Of a stretch of DNA of 64,000 bases, positions 9,034-18,061 are shown one piece after another. The translations under genes were made by a program, and so were the position numbers. The stretch is from CAWABB01 sp963701735 (GTDB lineage: Bacteria; Bacteroidota; Ignavibacteria; UBA10030; UBA6906), in NCBI GenBank assembly GCA_963701735.1, contig CAVPBI010000002.1:62001-126000 (forward strand), given 5' to 3'. How positions within the stretch are numbered: the first letter of the stretch is position 1; each line of letters starts with the position of its first letter. The notes beneath the pieces are model-generated. The model was not told where the DNA came from. It searched no databases and was given only the letters and a program-made list of their open reading frames with translations.

Positions 9034-9625
9034 CCTCTTCGCACTGTTGATCAGCGAGCGGCGCCTGCAGGCGCGCGTGCGCAGCATCGCCCGCGAGATC
9101 AGCAAGGAGTACCGCGGAACGGTCCCGGTGTTCATCGGCGTCCTCAACGGGTCGTTCATGTTCCTGGCCGACCTGATCCGCGAGGTGACGATCCCCTGCG
9201 AGGTGGACTTCCTGAAGCTGTCCAGCTACGGCGATTCCAAGATCAGCTCCGGCAACGTCCGACTCCTGAAGGACCTGAACTGCACGGTCGAGGGGCGGGA
9301 CATCATCGTGGTGGAGGATATCGTCGATTCCGGGCTGTCCATGCAGTTTATCAGAGATTTGATTGAGCGTCAGAACCCCCGGTCGCTCAAGGTTGTTACG
9401 TTACTGTACAAGAAAGGCTCTGCCCGGACGGCCGTCCCCCTCGAGTACATCGGCTTCACGATCGGAGGGGAATTCGTGATCGGCTACGGGCTCGACTACG
9501 CCCAGCGGGAGAGAAACCTGCCCGCCATCTACCGGCAGATGCCGGACGGGGTCCAGCCCCGCACGCGGCAGTCCGGGACACAACGATGGAGCAGCAGCCG
9601 CCGGGTCCGGCGAAGCACCCGCTAA
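9005..9625 (+). CDS. hpt: Hypoxanthine phosphoribosyltransferase
   Basis: Purine salvage enzyme making IMP or GMP from hypoxanthine or guanine and PRPP. The PRPP-binding loop is DIIVVEDIVDSGLSMQF near residue 100, and FIGVLNGSFMFLADLIRE and EFVIGYGLDYAQRERNLPAIY are family signatures. ATG 9005 has an AGGATAGG-type ribosome site and overlaps tilS. The last 30 or so residues after the conserved NLPAIY are arginine/serine-rich and unlike the family, and run into ftsH. This may be a natural tail or a late frame slip; the catalytic domain is complete either way. Confidence 0.92.
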   Translation: MARRIRVNGDLFALLISERRLQARVRSIAREISKEYRGTVPVFIGVLNGSFMFLADLIREVTIPCEVDFLKLSSYGDSKISSGNVRLLKDLNCTVEGRDIIVVEDIVDSGLSMQFIRDLIERQNPRSLKVVTLLYKKGSARTAVPLEYIGFTIGGEFVIGYGLDYAQRERNLPAIYRQMPDGVQPRTRQSGTQRWSSSRRVRRSTR

Positions 9626-11661
9626 CCCAACGCAGAGCGCGAACGACTATGGCATATAACATGAAAAACAAACGACAGGGTCCGCAGTTCCGTCCGGACG
9701 ACGAGTTCAACTGGAACAAGGTCCTGAAAGTGGTTCTCAGCTGGTCCGCGATCATCCTGATGGTCTTTCTGGTGATGACGCTGTTCAAGTCCGCCGAGGG
9801 GACGGAACAGGAGATCAGCTACACCGAGTACCGCGCGCTCCTGCAGGAGAACGCGATCGTGCGCGCCACGATCAAGAAATCGGAGCTGACCAACTACGAT
9901 TTCCACGGAGAACTCCGTGAGCCGCGCATGGTTCGCTCCGGCAGCAAAGAGTCGCGTTTCCAGAAATTCGTCGTCACGCTGCCGGTCCTCGACAGCGAGG
10001 TGGTGAAGGAGTGGAACGAACGCGGCGTCCAGTTCAGCATTCAGAAGGAAGACAACGCCTGGGTGAGCGCGCTGATCAGCGCACTGCCCTGGATGCTGAT
10101 CCTGGTCGTGTGGCTGGTCTTCATGCGCCGGATGCAGGGCGCCGGCCCCCGGGGCATCTTCTCGTTCGGCAAGAGCCGCGCGAAGATGCTGAACGAAGGT
10201 TCGCCGCGCATCACGTTCGCGGATGTGGCAGGGGCCGATGAGGCGAAGCTCGAGCTGATGGAAATCATCGAGTTCCTGAAGGAACCTGCCAAGTTCCAGA
10301 AGCTCGGCGGCAAGATCCCCAAAGGCGTCCTCCTGCTCGGCCCTCCGGGCACCGGCAAGACACTGCTCGCGCGCGCTGTCGCCGGCGAGGCGGGCGTGCC
10401 CTTCTTCTCGATCTCCGGGGCGGACTTCGTTGAGATGTTCGTGGGTGTGGGCGCGAGCCGTGTGCGCGACCTGTTCGAGCAGGGGAAGAAGAACGCGCCG
10501 TGCATCATCTTCATCGACGAGATTGATGCGGTAGGCCGCCACCGCGGCGCGGGCCTGGGCGGCGGACACGACGAGCGGGAGCAGACCCTGAACCAGTTGC
10601 TTGTGGAGATGGACGGGTTCGAGCAGAACAGCGGGGTGATCATCATCGCCGCGACCAACCGCCCCGACGTCCTCGACCCTGCGCTCATGCGCCCGGGCCG
10701 CTTCGACCGCCAGGTGGTCGTGGACCGCCCGGACGTCAAGGGGCGCGAGGGTATCCTCCGCGTCCATACGAAGAACATCCCCCTGGGCGAGGACGTCCAC
10801 CTCGACGTGATCGCCAAGGGGACGCCCGGCCTCGCCGGCGCGGAGCTCGCCAATCTCGTCAACGAGGCGGCGCTCCTGGCCGCCCGGCAGAATTCGAAGG
10901 TCGTCACCCGCGCGCACATCGAAGAGGCCAAAGACAAGGTCATGATGGGGATGGAACGGAAGAGCCTCATCATTTCAGAACGCGAGAAGAAGGTCACCTC
11001 CTACCACGAGATCGGGCACGTGCTCGTGGCCAGGATGCTCCCGGAGGCAGACCCGGTGCACAAGGTCACGATCATCCCGCGCGGCCGGGCCCTCGGGCTC
11101 ACGACGTACCTGCCGATCGACGAGAAGCACACGTACTCCAAGGGGTACCTGGAAACGATGATCACCTATGCGCTGGGTGGACGCGCCGCGGAAAAGCTGA
11201 TCTTCGGGGAGCTGACGACCGGAGCGGGCAACGACATCGAGCGCGCGACAGAGCTTGCGCGCAAGATGGTCACCGAGTGGGGGATGAGCGAGAAGCTCGG
11301 ACCGCTCGCCTACGGCCAGCGGGAAGAGGAGATCTTCATCGGCCGCCAGATCACGCGGCACAAGAACTATAGCGAGGAAACGGCCGTCACCATCGACGAT
11401 GAAATCAAGCATATCGTCGTGAGCTGCGTGAGGCGCGCGGAGAAGATCCTCGAGGACAATTTGGACACGCTCCACCGGCTCGCGGCCGCACTGCTCGAAC
11501 GGGAAATCCTGGACGGGGCCGAGATCGACGCCGTCATCCGCGGGGAGGAATTGCCCCCCATGGGACGGGGCAACGGAAAGCCGCCGGTCCCCGCATCACC
11601 ACAGTCCAAGGAGAGTGGGCCGAAACCGCCCTCCCCGGAACCGCAACCCGCACGCACATGA
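9586..11661 (+). CDS. ftsH: ATP-dependent zinc metalloprotease FtsH
   Basis: Membrane-anchored AAA protease that degrades misfolded membrane and regulatory proteins. Two N-terminal membrane helices flank a short periplasmic domain (VLSWSAIILMVFLVMTLF and ALISALPWMLILVVWLVFM). Then come Walker A GPPGTGKT, Walker B CIIFIDEIDAVG, the second region of homology (NRPDVLDPALMRPGRFDRQ), and the zinc site SYHEIGHVLVARM with Ile in place of the usual Ala. The tail is proline-rich. Start is uncertain: ATG 9586 overlaps hpt by 40 bases, while ATG 9649 or 9661 just precedes the family-like sequence; none has a strong ribosome site. The stop overlaps the next gene by four bases. Confidence 0.95.
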   Translation: MEQQPPGPAKHPLTQRRARTTMAYNMKNKRQGPQFRPDDEFNWNKVLKVVLSWSAIILMVFLVMTLFKSAEGTEQEISYTEYRALLQENAIVRATIKKSELTNYDFHGELREPRMVRSGSKESRFQKFVVTLPVLDSEVVKEWNERGVQFSIQKEDNAWVSALISALPWMLILVVWLVFMRRMQGAGPRGIFSFGKSRAKMLNEGSPRITFADVAGADEAKLELMEIIEFLKEPAKFQKLGGKIPKGVLLLGPPGTGKTLLARAVAGEAGVPFFSISGADFVEMFVGVGASRVRDLFEQGKKNAPCIIFIDEIDAVGRHRGAGLGGGHDEREQTLNQLLVEMDGFEQNSGVIIIAATNRPDVLDPALMRPGRFDRQVVVDRPDVKGREGILRVHTKNIPLGEDVHLDVIAKGTPGLAGAELANLVNEAALLAARQNSKVVTRAHIEEAKDKVMMGMERKSLIISEREKKVTSYHEIGHVLVARMLPEADPVHKVTIIPRGRALGLTTYLPIDEKHTYSKGYLETMITYALGGRAAEKLIFGELTTGAGNDIERATELARKMVTEWGMSEKLGPLAYGQREEEIFIGRQITRHKNYSEETAVTIDDEIKHIVVSCVRRAEKILEDNLDTLHRLAAALLEREILDGAEIDAVIRGEELPPMGRGNGKPPVPASPQSKESGPKPPSPEPQPART

Positions 11662-12326
11662 ACGGCGACAGCGCCGCCAGCCAGACATCATACGGAGCAG
11701 AGGTGGTCCGCAAAGGGATCCACCTCTTCTCCCTTTCCATCCCCGTCATCTACTATTTTCTGTCGAAGGAGACGGCGCTCACGATTCTTCTTCCGCTGAC
11801 CGCCTTCTTTGTCGCCAACGATCTTGCGCGACTGTATGTGAAGCCGTTCGGGCGTTTCTATGAGGCGCTGTTCGGATCCATTCTCCGATCGCACGAGCGC
11901 AACGACCGTGGCCGCCGGTTGACGGGCGCGTCATACGTCCTGATCTCGGCAACGCTCTGCGTGTGGCTGTTCCCCAAAGTTATCTTCCTCACCGCGTTCG
12001 CGATCCTGATCGTCTCGGACAGCGCCGCGGCGCTTGTCGGGCGGCGGCTGGGACGCCGACCGTTCCTCGCCAAGAGCCTCGAAGGGACCACCGCATTCTT
12101 CGTCAGCGCCCTGATCGTGGTTGGGCTCGCTCCGAAGGTGATCTATAGTCCGACGGAGTACCTCATCGGAGCGGTTGCGGCGCTGCTCGGCGCAGTTGTC
12201 GAAGCCGCGCCCCAGGCCGTCGACGACAACCTCGCCATCCCGCTGGCGATCGGCACGTTCCTCTGGCTGCTGTACGCCGTGTTCCTTCCGGGGGTCAATA
12301 TCTACGCCCTCGACGTTCTCCGCTGA
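11658..12326 (+). CDS. SEC59/DGK1-type polyprenol, phytol or diacylglycerol kinase-like membrane protein
   Basis: Integral membrane protein of 222 residues with about six helices. It begins with EVVRKGIHLFSLSIPVIYYF, the signature opening of the SEC59/VTE5/DGK1 group of CTP-dependent lipid kinases. FVANDLARLY and LIVSDSAAALVGRRLGRRPF, with the conserved Asp, and AKSLEGTTAFF (KSxEGT) also fit. It starts with an ATGA overlap on ftsH. Related proteins phosphorylate dolichol, phytol or diacylglycerol; which lipid is used here cannot be read from the sequence. Phosphatidate cytidylyltransferase (CdsA) is a weaker alternative. Confidence 0.8.
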   Translation: MNGDSAASQTSYGAEVVRKGIHLFSLSIPVIYYFLSKETALTILLPLTAFFVANDLARLYVKPFGRFYEALFGSILRSHERNDRGRRLTGASYVLISATLCVWLFPKVIFLTAFAILIVSDSAAALVGRRLGRRPFLAKSLEGTTAFFVSALIVVGLAPKVIYSPTEYLIGAVAALLGAVVEAAPQAVDDNLAIPLAIGTFLWLLYAVFLPGVNIYALDVLR

Positions 12327-12328
12327 GA

Positions 12329-12347
12329 CGCGCGTCCTTCACGCGCG
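12329..12347. terminator. Candidate bidirectional hairpin between convergent genes
   Basis: Perfect 7-base inverted repeat CGCGCGT / ACGCGCG with a CCTTC loop, placed in the 31 bases between two convergent genes. No T-tract follows, so intrinsic termination would be weak. Confidence 0.4.
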
Positions 12348-12357
12348 CAGCGGTTCC

Positions 12358-12909
12358 TCACTGACTTCCTGAGTCGTTGTGTAATCCGGAGAGCCCAACC
12401 CCGTTCTGCGGGTCTGGGCCCTTGACCTCGCCCCCTGCGCCGGAGGGTTCACCCTCCTCTTCTGCGTCGGGGGGTTCAATCCCCCGCACCGGCCGACTGC
12501 GATGGCGCGAGACCGCGAGGATCGACCACGCCTCGAGCGCTACAAGCAGAATCCCCGCAACGCCCACAACCTTGGTGACGGCGGCCTCCGCCGCACCGAA
12601 TACGCTCCCCCCGACGAGGAGCCCGAATCCCAGGAAGAGCCCGAGAAAGAGAAGCGAGAGGCCGAAGATCGTGGTGGGCCAGGGCCGCAGGGCAAGCGCA
12701 AACGCTCCGACGGCGACCAGGAGACACGCGACGAGGATGAAGAACGGGGATTCGGCCCCGCTGAGATTCCCCGAGAGGAAGCCAACGGTGGTGGCGAAGC
12801 CGAACAGGAGCCCCAGCGCAATGTTCGTCCAGCCAGCGACCATCGCGCTCCGGCGCGAGGGGCGGGAATCCGCGGGCGGCTCCCGATCGTGTGTGGTGCT
12901 GGCTGGCAT
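12358..12909 (-). CDS. Hypothetical integral membrane protein (four predicted helices)
   Basis: 183 residues, family not recognised. A polar N-terminus of about 25 residues is followed by four hydrophobic stretches: ALGLLFGFATTVGFLSG, FFILVACLLVAVGAFALAL, IFGLSLLFLGLFLGFGLLVGG and VVGVAGILLVALEAWSILAV. A polar, acidic and glycine-rich tail of about 50 residues follows. It lies 24 bases after the next small gene on the same strand, so the two may be cotranscribed. The codon use and helix pattern look genuine. No catalytic motif is visible. Confidence 0.6.
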   Translation of the reverse strand: MPASTTHDREPPADSRPSRRSAMVAGWTNIALGLLFGFATTVGFLSGNLSGAESPFFILVACLLVAVGAFALALRPWPTTIFGLSLLFLGLFLGFGLLVGGSVFGAAEAAVTKVVGVAGILLVALEAWSILAVSRHRSRPVRGIEPPDAEEEGEPSGAGGEVKGPDPQNGVGLSGLHNDSGSQ

Positions 12910-12933
12910 GGAGGATGAACGCCCTGCCGACCC

Positions 12934-13227
12934 TCAGGCCGATTGGGATTTCTTCTTGCGGGTCAGCGAGATGCCACCGAACCCCGCAATGATGGCGACG
13001 TAGAATCCGAGGTCGTACCACCACCCGGTGTTGTTCGGCTCATACACCCTGACGGCGTCATTGAAGAGACCGACGATCAGCGACAGCGGGGCAATCCATC
13101 CGTGCCAGACGCCGGTGAAGAAGCCTGCCGGATCCTCGGGCGTGCTCGTCCCGCCCCCGGGAAAGCACGACACGAGCAGCAGCGAAGATATCACGAGGAG
13201 AACCGCAGCCAGCACAGGATGTCTCAT
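12934..13227 (-). CDS. Small conserved lipoprotein with C-terminal membrane helix, unknown function
   Basis: 97 residues from ATG 13227 (MRHPVLAAVLL), which gives a signal peptide ending in a lipobox-like LLLVSC with Cys near 20. The body contains VWHGWIAPLSLIVGLFND, VRVYEPNNTGWWYDLGF and a final helix before a lysine tail (TRKKKSQS). The WHGW-I-APxSLI-xxLFND pattern is one I recall in small hypothetical proteins of many bacteria; no function is known to me. Longer in-frame starts add only a non-signal-like leader. The preceding 95 bases to the M16 gene hold no other gene. Confidence 0.65.
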   Translation of the reverse strand: MRHPVLAAVLLVISSLLLVSCFPGGGTSTPEDPAGFFTGVWHGWIAPLSLIVGLFNDAVRVYEPNNTGWWYDLGFYVAIIAGFGGISLTRKKKSQSA

Positions 13228-13321
13228 GAATCCTCCCGAGAGATAATCCGTTGAAACGCCTTGCACCGCGGCAGAGGCGCCTGCCACCGGTTCACCGTAT
13301 GGCAGGCGCGCCGCCGTGCGA

Positions 13322-14830
13322 TTACTTCGCGAACAGCTCTTCCACCTTCACGATCGTGATCTTGTCCGGGTTCACCGCGAGCGGGAACACCTGGATCGCC
13401 CTGTCCTCTTCCAGCACCTCGGCCGGCTTCGGCGTGGCATAGGTGATCGGGCTCGGCGTGTTGTTCACAAGCGCTTGCGGAACCCGGCGGCGTCGCTCGT
13501 CACCACCGCAATATGCATGTTCCCGAACTGCCAGTACCGTTTGATCGCGGCGTTCACGTCGGCGACGGTCAGCTCGTCCATCGCCTTCCGGAACATGTCG
13601 AGGTGGCTTCCGTCGATCCCGTAGAACCTGTCGTCGAGCGCGTACCCGAGCCGCTCCATTGTGGTCGGTGCGTAGTGCAGGACGTATTTTCTCAGGAAGT
13701 TGCGCGTCAGCGTGAATTCCCCCTCGCTCAGGCCGTTATCCACCAGCTGCTTGAACTCCCGGAGCGCTGCGCGCAGCGCAAAGTGGCGGGTCGCGTTCGG
13801 CACCGGCCGGATCCAGATCTCGAAGAGCTGGCGCCTGCGGGAGACGTTCTGGGGCGGCTTTGAGCGCTGTCCGCCGTTCGGATAGTGCTCGATGTACGAG
13901 TAATCGCCGTAGTTCAGCCCGCGCTCCTCGCGGATCACCTGGTAGAGATGGCTGCTGGAGTTGCGGTGTTCGCCAAGCCACGAATTGGCAACCGCCAGCG
14001 CGTACCACTCCTTTGACCCGCGGAGGATGTCGATCGGGAACCCCATGCTCACTGCCGTCGCGGGTGCGTCCTTCTCCACGATTGTGACGCTGAATCCCTC
14101 CAGGGGCGCCGGTGCGGGCGGCGGCACCTCGGGCGGCGCGCCGGCCGGCAGCGTGGCAAGGTCGGTGCGCAGCCGCTTGAGCAATGCCTCGCCGTACGAG
14201 CCGCCGAGCCCGACGACCAGATTGTCACGCGTGAAGTATGTCGCGTAGTGAGCCTTGATGTCTTCCATGGTGATGCTCTTCAGCGATGCGACAGTCGCCG
14301 CGGGCTTCCGGTACGGCGTACCTGCGAAGATGTCGTCGTAGAGCACCGCCTTGCCGAGCTCTTCGTCGCTGGCGTACCGGAGGACGTTCTCCAGGTAGTT
14401 CAGAGACTGGCTCCGGATCCGCTCCAGGTCCGCTTCTGCAAACGCGGGTTTCACGATCGCGTCCCGCAACAGCGGATAGAACTCCTCGATGTTGTCGCGG
14501 TGCGTCCGCCCGCTTATCACCGTCATTTCCATGGAGCTCGAGGCGGCATACCAGGCCGCCAGGGGATACAGCTTCTCGATGATCGTTTCGTACGAGTTCG
14601 CGACCGTCGATGCATCGCCGAGCATCTGGGCGGTGAGCGCGGTCAGCCCCTCCTTCCCCGCAGGGTCGCTCTGGGACCCCACCTTGAACCAGATCCGGAT
14701 GCTGATGGTCGGATCGTTCTTCACGGGCAACAGGACGACGTTCTGTCTCTGCCACGAGCGGTTCTCCCGGAGTGCAGGACAGCGCGACGATTGCGATCAC
14801 ACATGCGCACAGCAGGACGAGTCTGTTCAT
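13322..14830 (-). CDS. M16-family peptidase-like protein lacking the zinc motif (frame breaks near both ends)
   Basis: Partner subunit of an M16 (insulinase/processing-peptidase) pair. The body, LLPVKNDPTISIRIWFKVGS then GKEGLTALTAQMLGD, matches the M16 N-domain, but the HxxEH metal site expected after GKEGL is absent, as in the inactive subunits of such pairs. ATG 14830 (MNRLVLLCACVIAIVALSC) gives a lipoprotein signal and overlaps the upstream stop by four bases, but reaches the M16 body only if the frame shifts near 14775. A second shift near 13472 restores a tail (LVNNTPSPITYATPKPAEVL to EELFAK) ending at the TAA at 13322-13324. Bridged length is about 500 residues. Acts in the periplasm, probably as a dimer with the next gene. 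Confidence 0.78.
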
Positions 14831-16158
14831 TGCTGTGCTCCTTTCAGGACCACCACTGTTCGTTGTTCCGGCGTGAAGTATGCGGCCGCCGCATCCATGA
14901 CGTCCTTCGGCGTCACCCGGTCGTACGCCCTGTAGAGATCCTCGATGACCTCGATCCCTCCCGTCAGCGCTACGAAGCGCGCGAGTCCGCCCGCCACCCG
15001 GTCCGGCGTGTCCAGTGAGGTCAGGAAGGCATACTTCTGGCGCTTCTTCAGATCGGCGAGCCGCTGGTCCGGCACCGGAGTCGACTGAAACGTCGCCAGC
15101 GTGGCGTAGATCTCGTCGCGGATCGGCTCGATGTCGTCACTCTTCTTCACCATTGCCGTGATCTCGAACAGAGGGAGGTCGCGGTTCAGCGGGACGCTCG
15201 CGCCGAACATCTGGACGCGCTGCTCCTTGATATACAGCTTCTTGTACAGGTCGCTCGTTTCGCCGAAGGCCAGCTCGCCGAGGAGCATGGCCGACACGAA
15301 CCGCGTGTTCGCGGGGTCGAACTTCTCCCCCTTGTACGCAATGTTCAAGAGCGGAAGCGTCTTCCCGGGATACGTGACCGCCCCGGTCCGCTCCTTTTTC
15401 TGCGGCGGCTCCGCCACGATCGCGGGCGCCACGTACCCCTTCTCCCACGCGCCGTAGAATTCCCTGATCATCTCCATCGTCTTTGTCGTGTCGATGTCAC
15501 CGACAACGAGAATGACCGTGTTGTCCGGGCGGTAGAACCGTCTGAAGAACGAGAGGCTGTATTCATACTGCTCGGGCATCGCCTTGATGTCCGCCTCGAA
15601 GCCGATCGTCGTGTGTTTGTACGTATGGACGTCGTACGCCAGGTTCTGCGTCTTCTCCGACAGTACCAGCCACGGGTTTGTCACCGCCTTCCGGTACTCC
15701 CCGTACACGGCGCCGGCCTCGGTCTGAAACGCTTCCTTCCCGTACGAGAGGTTCCGGAAGCGGTCGCTCTCCAGCTCCATGACGAGCCGGAGGTCCTCCG
15801 ACGCGAAGTTCAGGTGGTACGCCGTGTAGTCGTCGGTGGTGTAGGCGTTCCTGCTGGCGCCGATCCCGGTCAGCAGGCTGTCGTAGACGTTTCCGGGATA
15901 TTTCTTCGTCCCGCGAAACATCATGTGCTCGAAGAAGTGGGCAAAGCCCGACTTCCCCTTCTCCACCTCGTCCCTGCTCCCCGTGCGCACGATAGAATAG
16001 TAGGCGACAAGGCCCGGGCTTTCCACCGGGATCGTATAAACGGTCAAGCCGTTCGGGAGCACGTCACGGGTGAACTGATACGGAAAGATGGTTTGCGCCA
16101 TGGCCGTTGTTCCCGTGATGAGTCCGAAGAGCATGATGCCGGAAAGAATGCGTAACAT
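14827..16158 (-). CDS. M16-family zinc metallopeptidase, active subunit
   Basis: 443 residues. ATG 16158 follows an AGGAG-type ribosome site (minus strand AGGAGAAC) and starts a signal peptide (MLRILSGIMLFGLITG ending AMAQ). The inverted zinc motif HFFEH lies in KSGFAHFFEHMMFRGTKKYPG, with the downstream Glu in the TEAGAVYGEYRK region, so this chain should be catalytic. M16_C sequence follows (YEYSLSFFRRFYRPDNTV, ILVVGDID). It overlaps its inactive partner by ATGA, consistent with obligate co-assembly in the periplasm. Substrates are unknown; peptides left over from protein turnover are typical for the family. Confidence 0.92.
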   Translation of the reverse strand: MLRILSGIMLFGLITGTTAMAQTIFPYQFTRDVLPNGLTVYTIPVESPGLVAYYSIVRTGSRDEVEKGKSGFAHFFEHMMFRGTKKYPGNVYDSLLTGIGASRNAYTTDDYTAYHLNFASEDLRLVMELESDRFRNLSYGKEAFQTEAGAVYGEYRKAVTNPWLVLSEKTQNLAYDVHTYKHTTIGFEADIKAMPEQYEYSLSFFRRFYRPDNTVILVVGDIDTTKTMEMIREFYGAWEKGYVAPAIVAEPPQKKERTGAVTYPGKTLPLLNIAYKGEKFDPANTRFVSAMLLGELAFGETSDLYKKLYIKEQRVQMFGASVPLNRDLPLFEITAMVKKSDDIEPIRDEIYATLATFQSTPVPDQRLADLKKRQKYAFLTSLDTPDRVAGGLARFVALTGGIEVIEDLYRAYDRVTPKDVMDAAAAYFTPEQRTVVVLKGAQQ

Positions 16159-16186
16159 GCGTTCTCCTGTTGGTGTACGAAACACG

Positions 16187-16510
16187 CTACTCGACCTGCA
16201 CGGCCGTGCCGCTCGCCGAGACCATGAGCATGGAGCCGTTGGCTCCGATGGTTTCGTAGTCGAGGTCGACGCCGAGCACGGCATTCCCTCCGAGCGCCTG
16301 GGCCTGCTGGACCATTTCGGCGATCGCGATATCCTTGGCCTTCTTCAGCTCGCGCTCGTAGGCCGCGGACCGCCCCCCGACGATGTCGCGGATGCCGGCG
16401 AAGAAGTCCTGGAAGATGTTCGCGCCAAGGATCGCCTCACCGCTGACGACTCCGAAATACTTTGTGACGCGCTTCCCCTCGATGGTCGGTGTTGTGACGA
16501 CAAGCATCAT
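16187..16510 (-). CDS. YbjQ/UPF0145 (DUF74) family protein
   Basis: About 107 residues from ATG 16510 (MLVVTTPTIEGKRV). The family features are clear: VTKYFGVVSGEAILGANIFQDFFAGIRDIVGGRSAAYE, then AKDIAIAEMVQQAQALGGNAVLGVDLDYE. The group forms pentameric rings and is often labelled heavy-metal-binding, but no role is firmly shown. The residues before Met 16510 in the longer frame belong to the overlapping upstream sequence. It sits 14 bases after the stop of the unknown 510-residue gene. Confidence 0.88.
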   Translation of the reverse strand: MMLVVTTPTIEGKRVTKYFGVVSGEAILGANIFQDFFAGIRDIVGGRSAAYERELKKAKDIAIAEMVQQAQALGGNAVLGVDLDYETIGANGSMLMVSASGTAVQVE

Positions 16511-16524
16511 GCCCCTCCTCTGGT

Positions 16525-18061
16525 TCAGTGATCCGGATTCTCCGCCTCGACGCTCTCGTGGCCGGGCGTCTGAACGGTGAACTGCGTGATGCCGTGCGTA
16601 GCAAGGTTGCGGTGGATCCACCCGGCGAGCGAGACGAGCGACTCGCCCGTGATGTTCGTGCCGTGGAACGGCTCCACGTGCACGTCGCCCAGAAACGGCA
16701 CTCCTTCGCGAATGCTCTGCTCGAGCGCGCCCAGCTTGCCCGTGAGCGCGTAGACCGCCGACTGGAACGTGGAACAGGAGACGGGCGGGTTGGTCGTGCC
16801 GTGCACGAAGTACCCCGGAGGCAGGATGGCCGGATTGATGAGGCCATGCCAGTGCGCAAGGGCCGCGCCGCCCTCGCGCATCATCGACACAAACGGAGCA
16901 TCAGGCTGAACGCGGGCCAGGAGACACGCAACGATGGCGTTGCCCGCGGCATGCGCCATGATCGTCAGCGTATCGTACGAAGGTCGGCAATCCACCCGCA
17001 TGTCCGTGCCCTGCGGCGTCTCAAACACCACCGACCCGTTGACCAGACCCATCAGGACGATGTCGCGGTCCACGTCGACGTTCGACTTGTCGCAGCCAGA
17101 GCGGGTCGTCAGCACCCAGACATCCGGGACGCGCACGCGGTACGCCTGGCCGGCAATGGTCACGATGACGGACTGTCCGTCCCCGCCCGCATCGGGCATC
17201 GGGAACGGAGACCGGCGTCGCAGGCTCGACCTGCACCGGCAGCTGCCGCGCAAGGAACCCGTAGCTCATCCCGGAGCGATGGTCAAGGTATGCCGCGGCG
17301 ATCCGCTGGTAGTACCGACTGCGGAACTCCAGCGATTCGAGCGAGGTATGAAAGAGCATCAGCCCGGTGTCGGCCCAGGTGCGGCCGCTCTCGGAGAAGT
17401 CGCGGGCGAACCGCACGAACCCGTTGCGGTGGAGGTCCAGCTCCCCGTTGCGCACCTCGAAATCCGACGCGTGCGGCGGCACCACGGGAGCCGCGAGCTT
17501 GGGAATCACCACCTGGCGGACGATCCTGTCGAACGGATCGTCGTATGAGAACTTGACGATCGCCCCGTTCATGGTCGCAACCGTCCAGCTGTCATCGCTC
17601 ACGAAGAGCATCACCTGGACGATGTTCCAGGCCAGCTTGCGGACCACGCTGTTCAGCTTGTCCTGCAGGCTTGCCACAGTGTCGGCGGGGCACGGGCCAT
17701 CCTCGATCCCGACGATCGTGGCGGTGCGGAGGTTGGTCACGTGGTCCACCGGAAGGTCGCCCGACTCCATCTCCCCTGGCGCGATGATGACGTACCGCTC
17801 GCGGACCTTCCCCTTCTTGGGGTCTTCCAGTGCGTCCTGATACTGCACGATTGTGACGCCCGCCTCACGGAGCGCCTGCTCGAGCCGGGTGGCAAACGCG
17901 CGGACGCGCTCCGTCTGGGACGCGACAGGGAAATAGGTTATCCTCAGGCTCGCGGCCATCTCCTCGGGCGTGAGCGGCAAATGCCGGTCCATGCCCAGGA
18001 TCTTCCAGACGGCCGATTCCTGAATTGCTCGAAAGTACGACGCCTCCAGCGGACCGCTCAT
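16525..18061 (-). CDS. Unknown conserved-looking protein of about 510 residues (one frameshift)
   Basis: I do not recognise this family. ATG 18061 (MSGPLEASYFRAIQ) overlaps the SDR stop by four bases. The first frame carries sequence rich in beta-strand-like and polar stretches: RERYVIIAPGEMESGDLPVD, LRTATIVGIEDGPCPADTV and RKLAWNIVQVMLFVSDDSW. The frame breaks near 17200 and continues as DAGGDGQSVIVTIAGQAYRV and CDKSNVDVDRDIVLMGLVNG, ending in VHGTTNPPVSCSTFQSAVYA, GDVHVEPFHGTN and HESVEAENPDH. There is no signal peptide or membrane helix. Cys and His residues cluster in the last third, which might bind metal, but no known motif matches. The two halves join without a gap, so this is one gene. 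Context: SDR upstream, YbjQ downstream. Confidence 0.6.
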
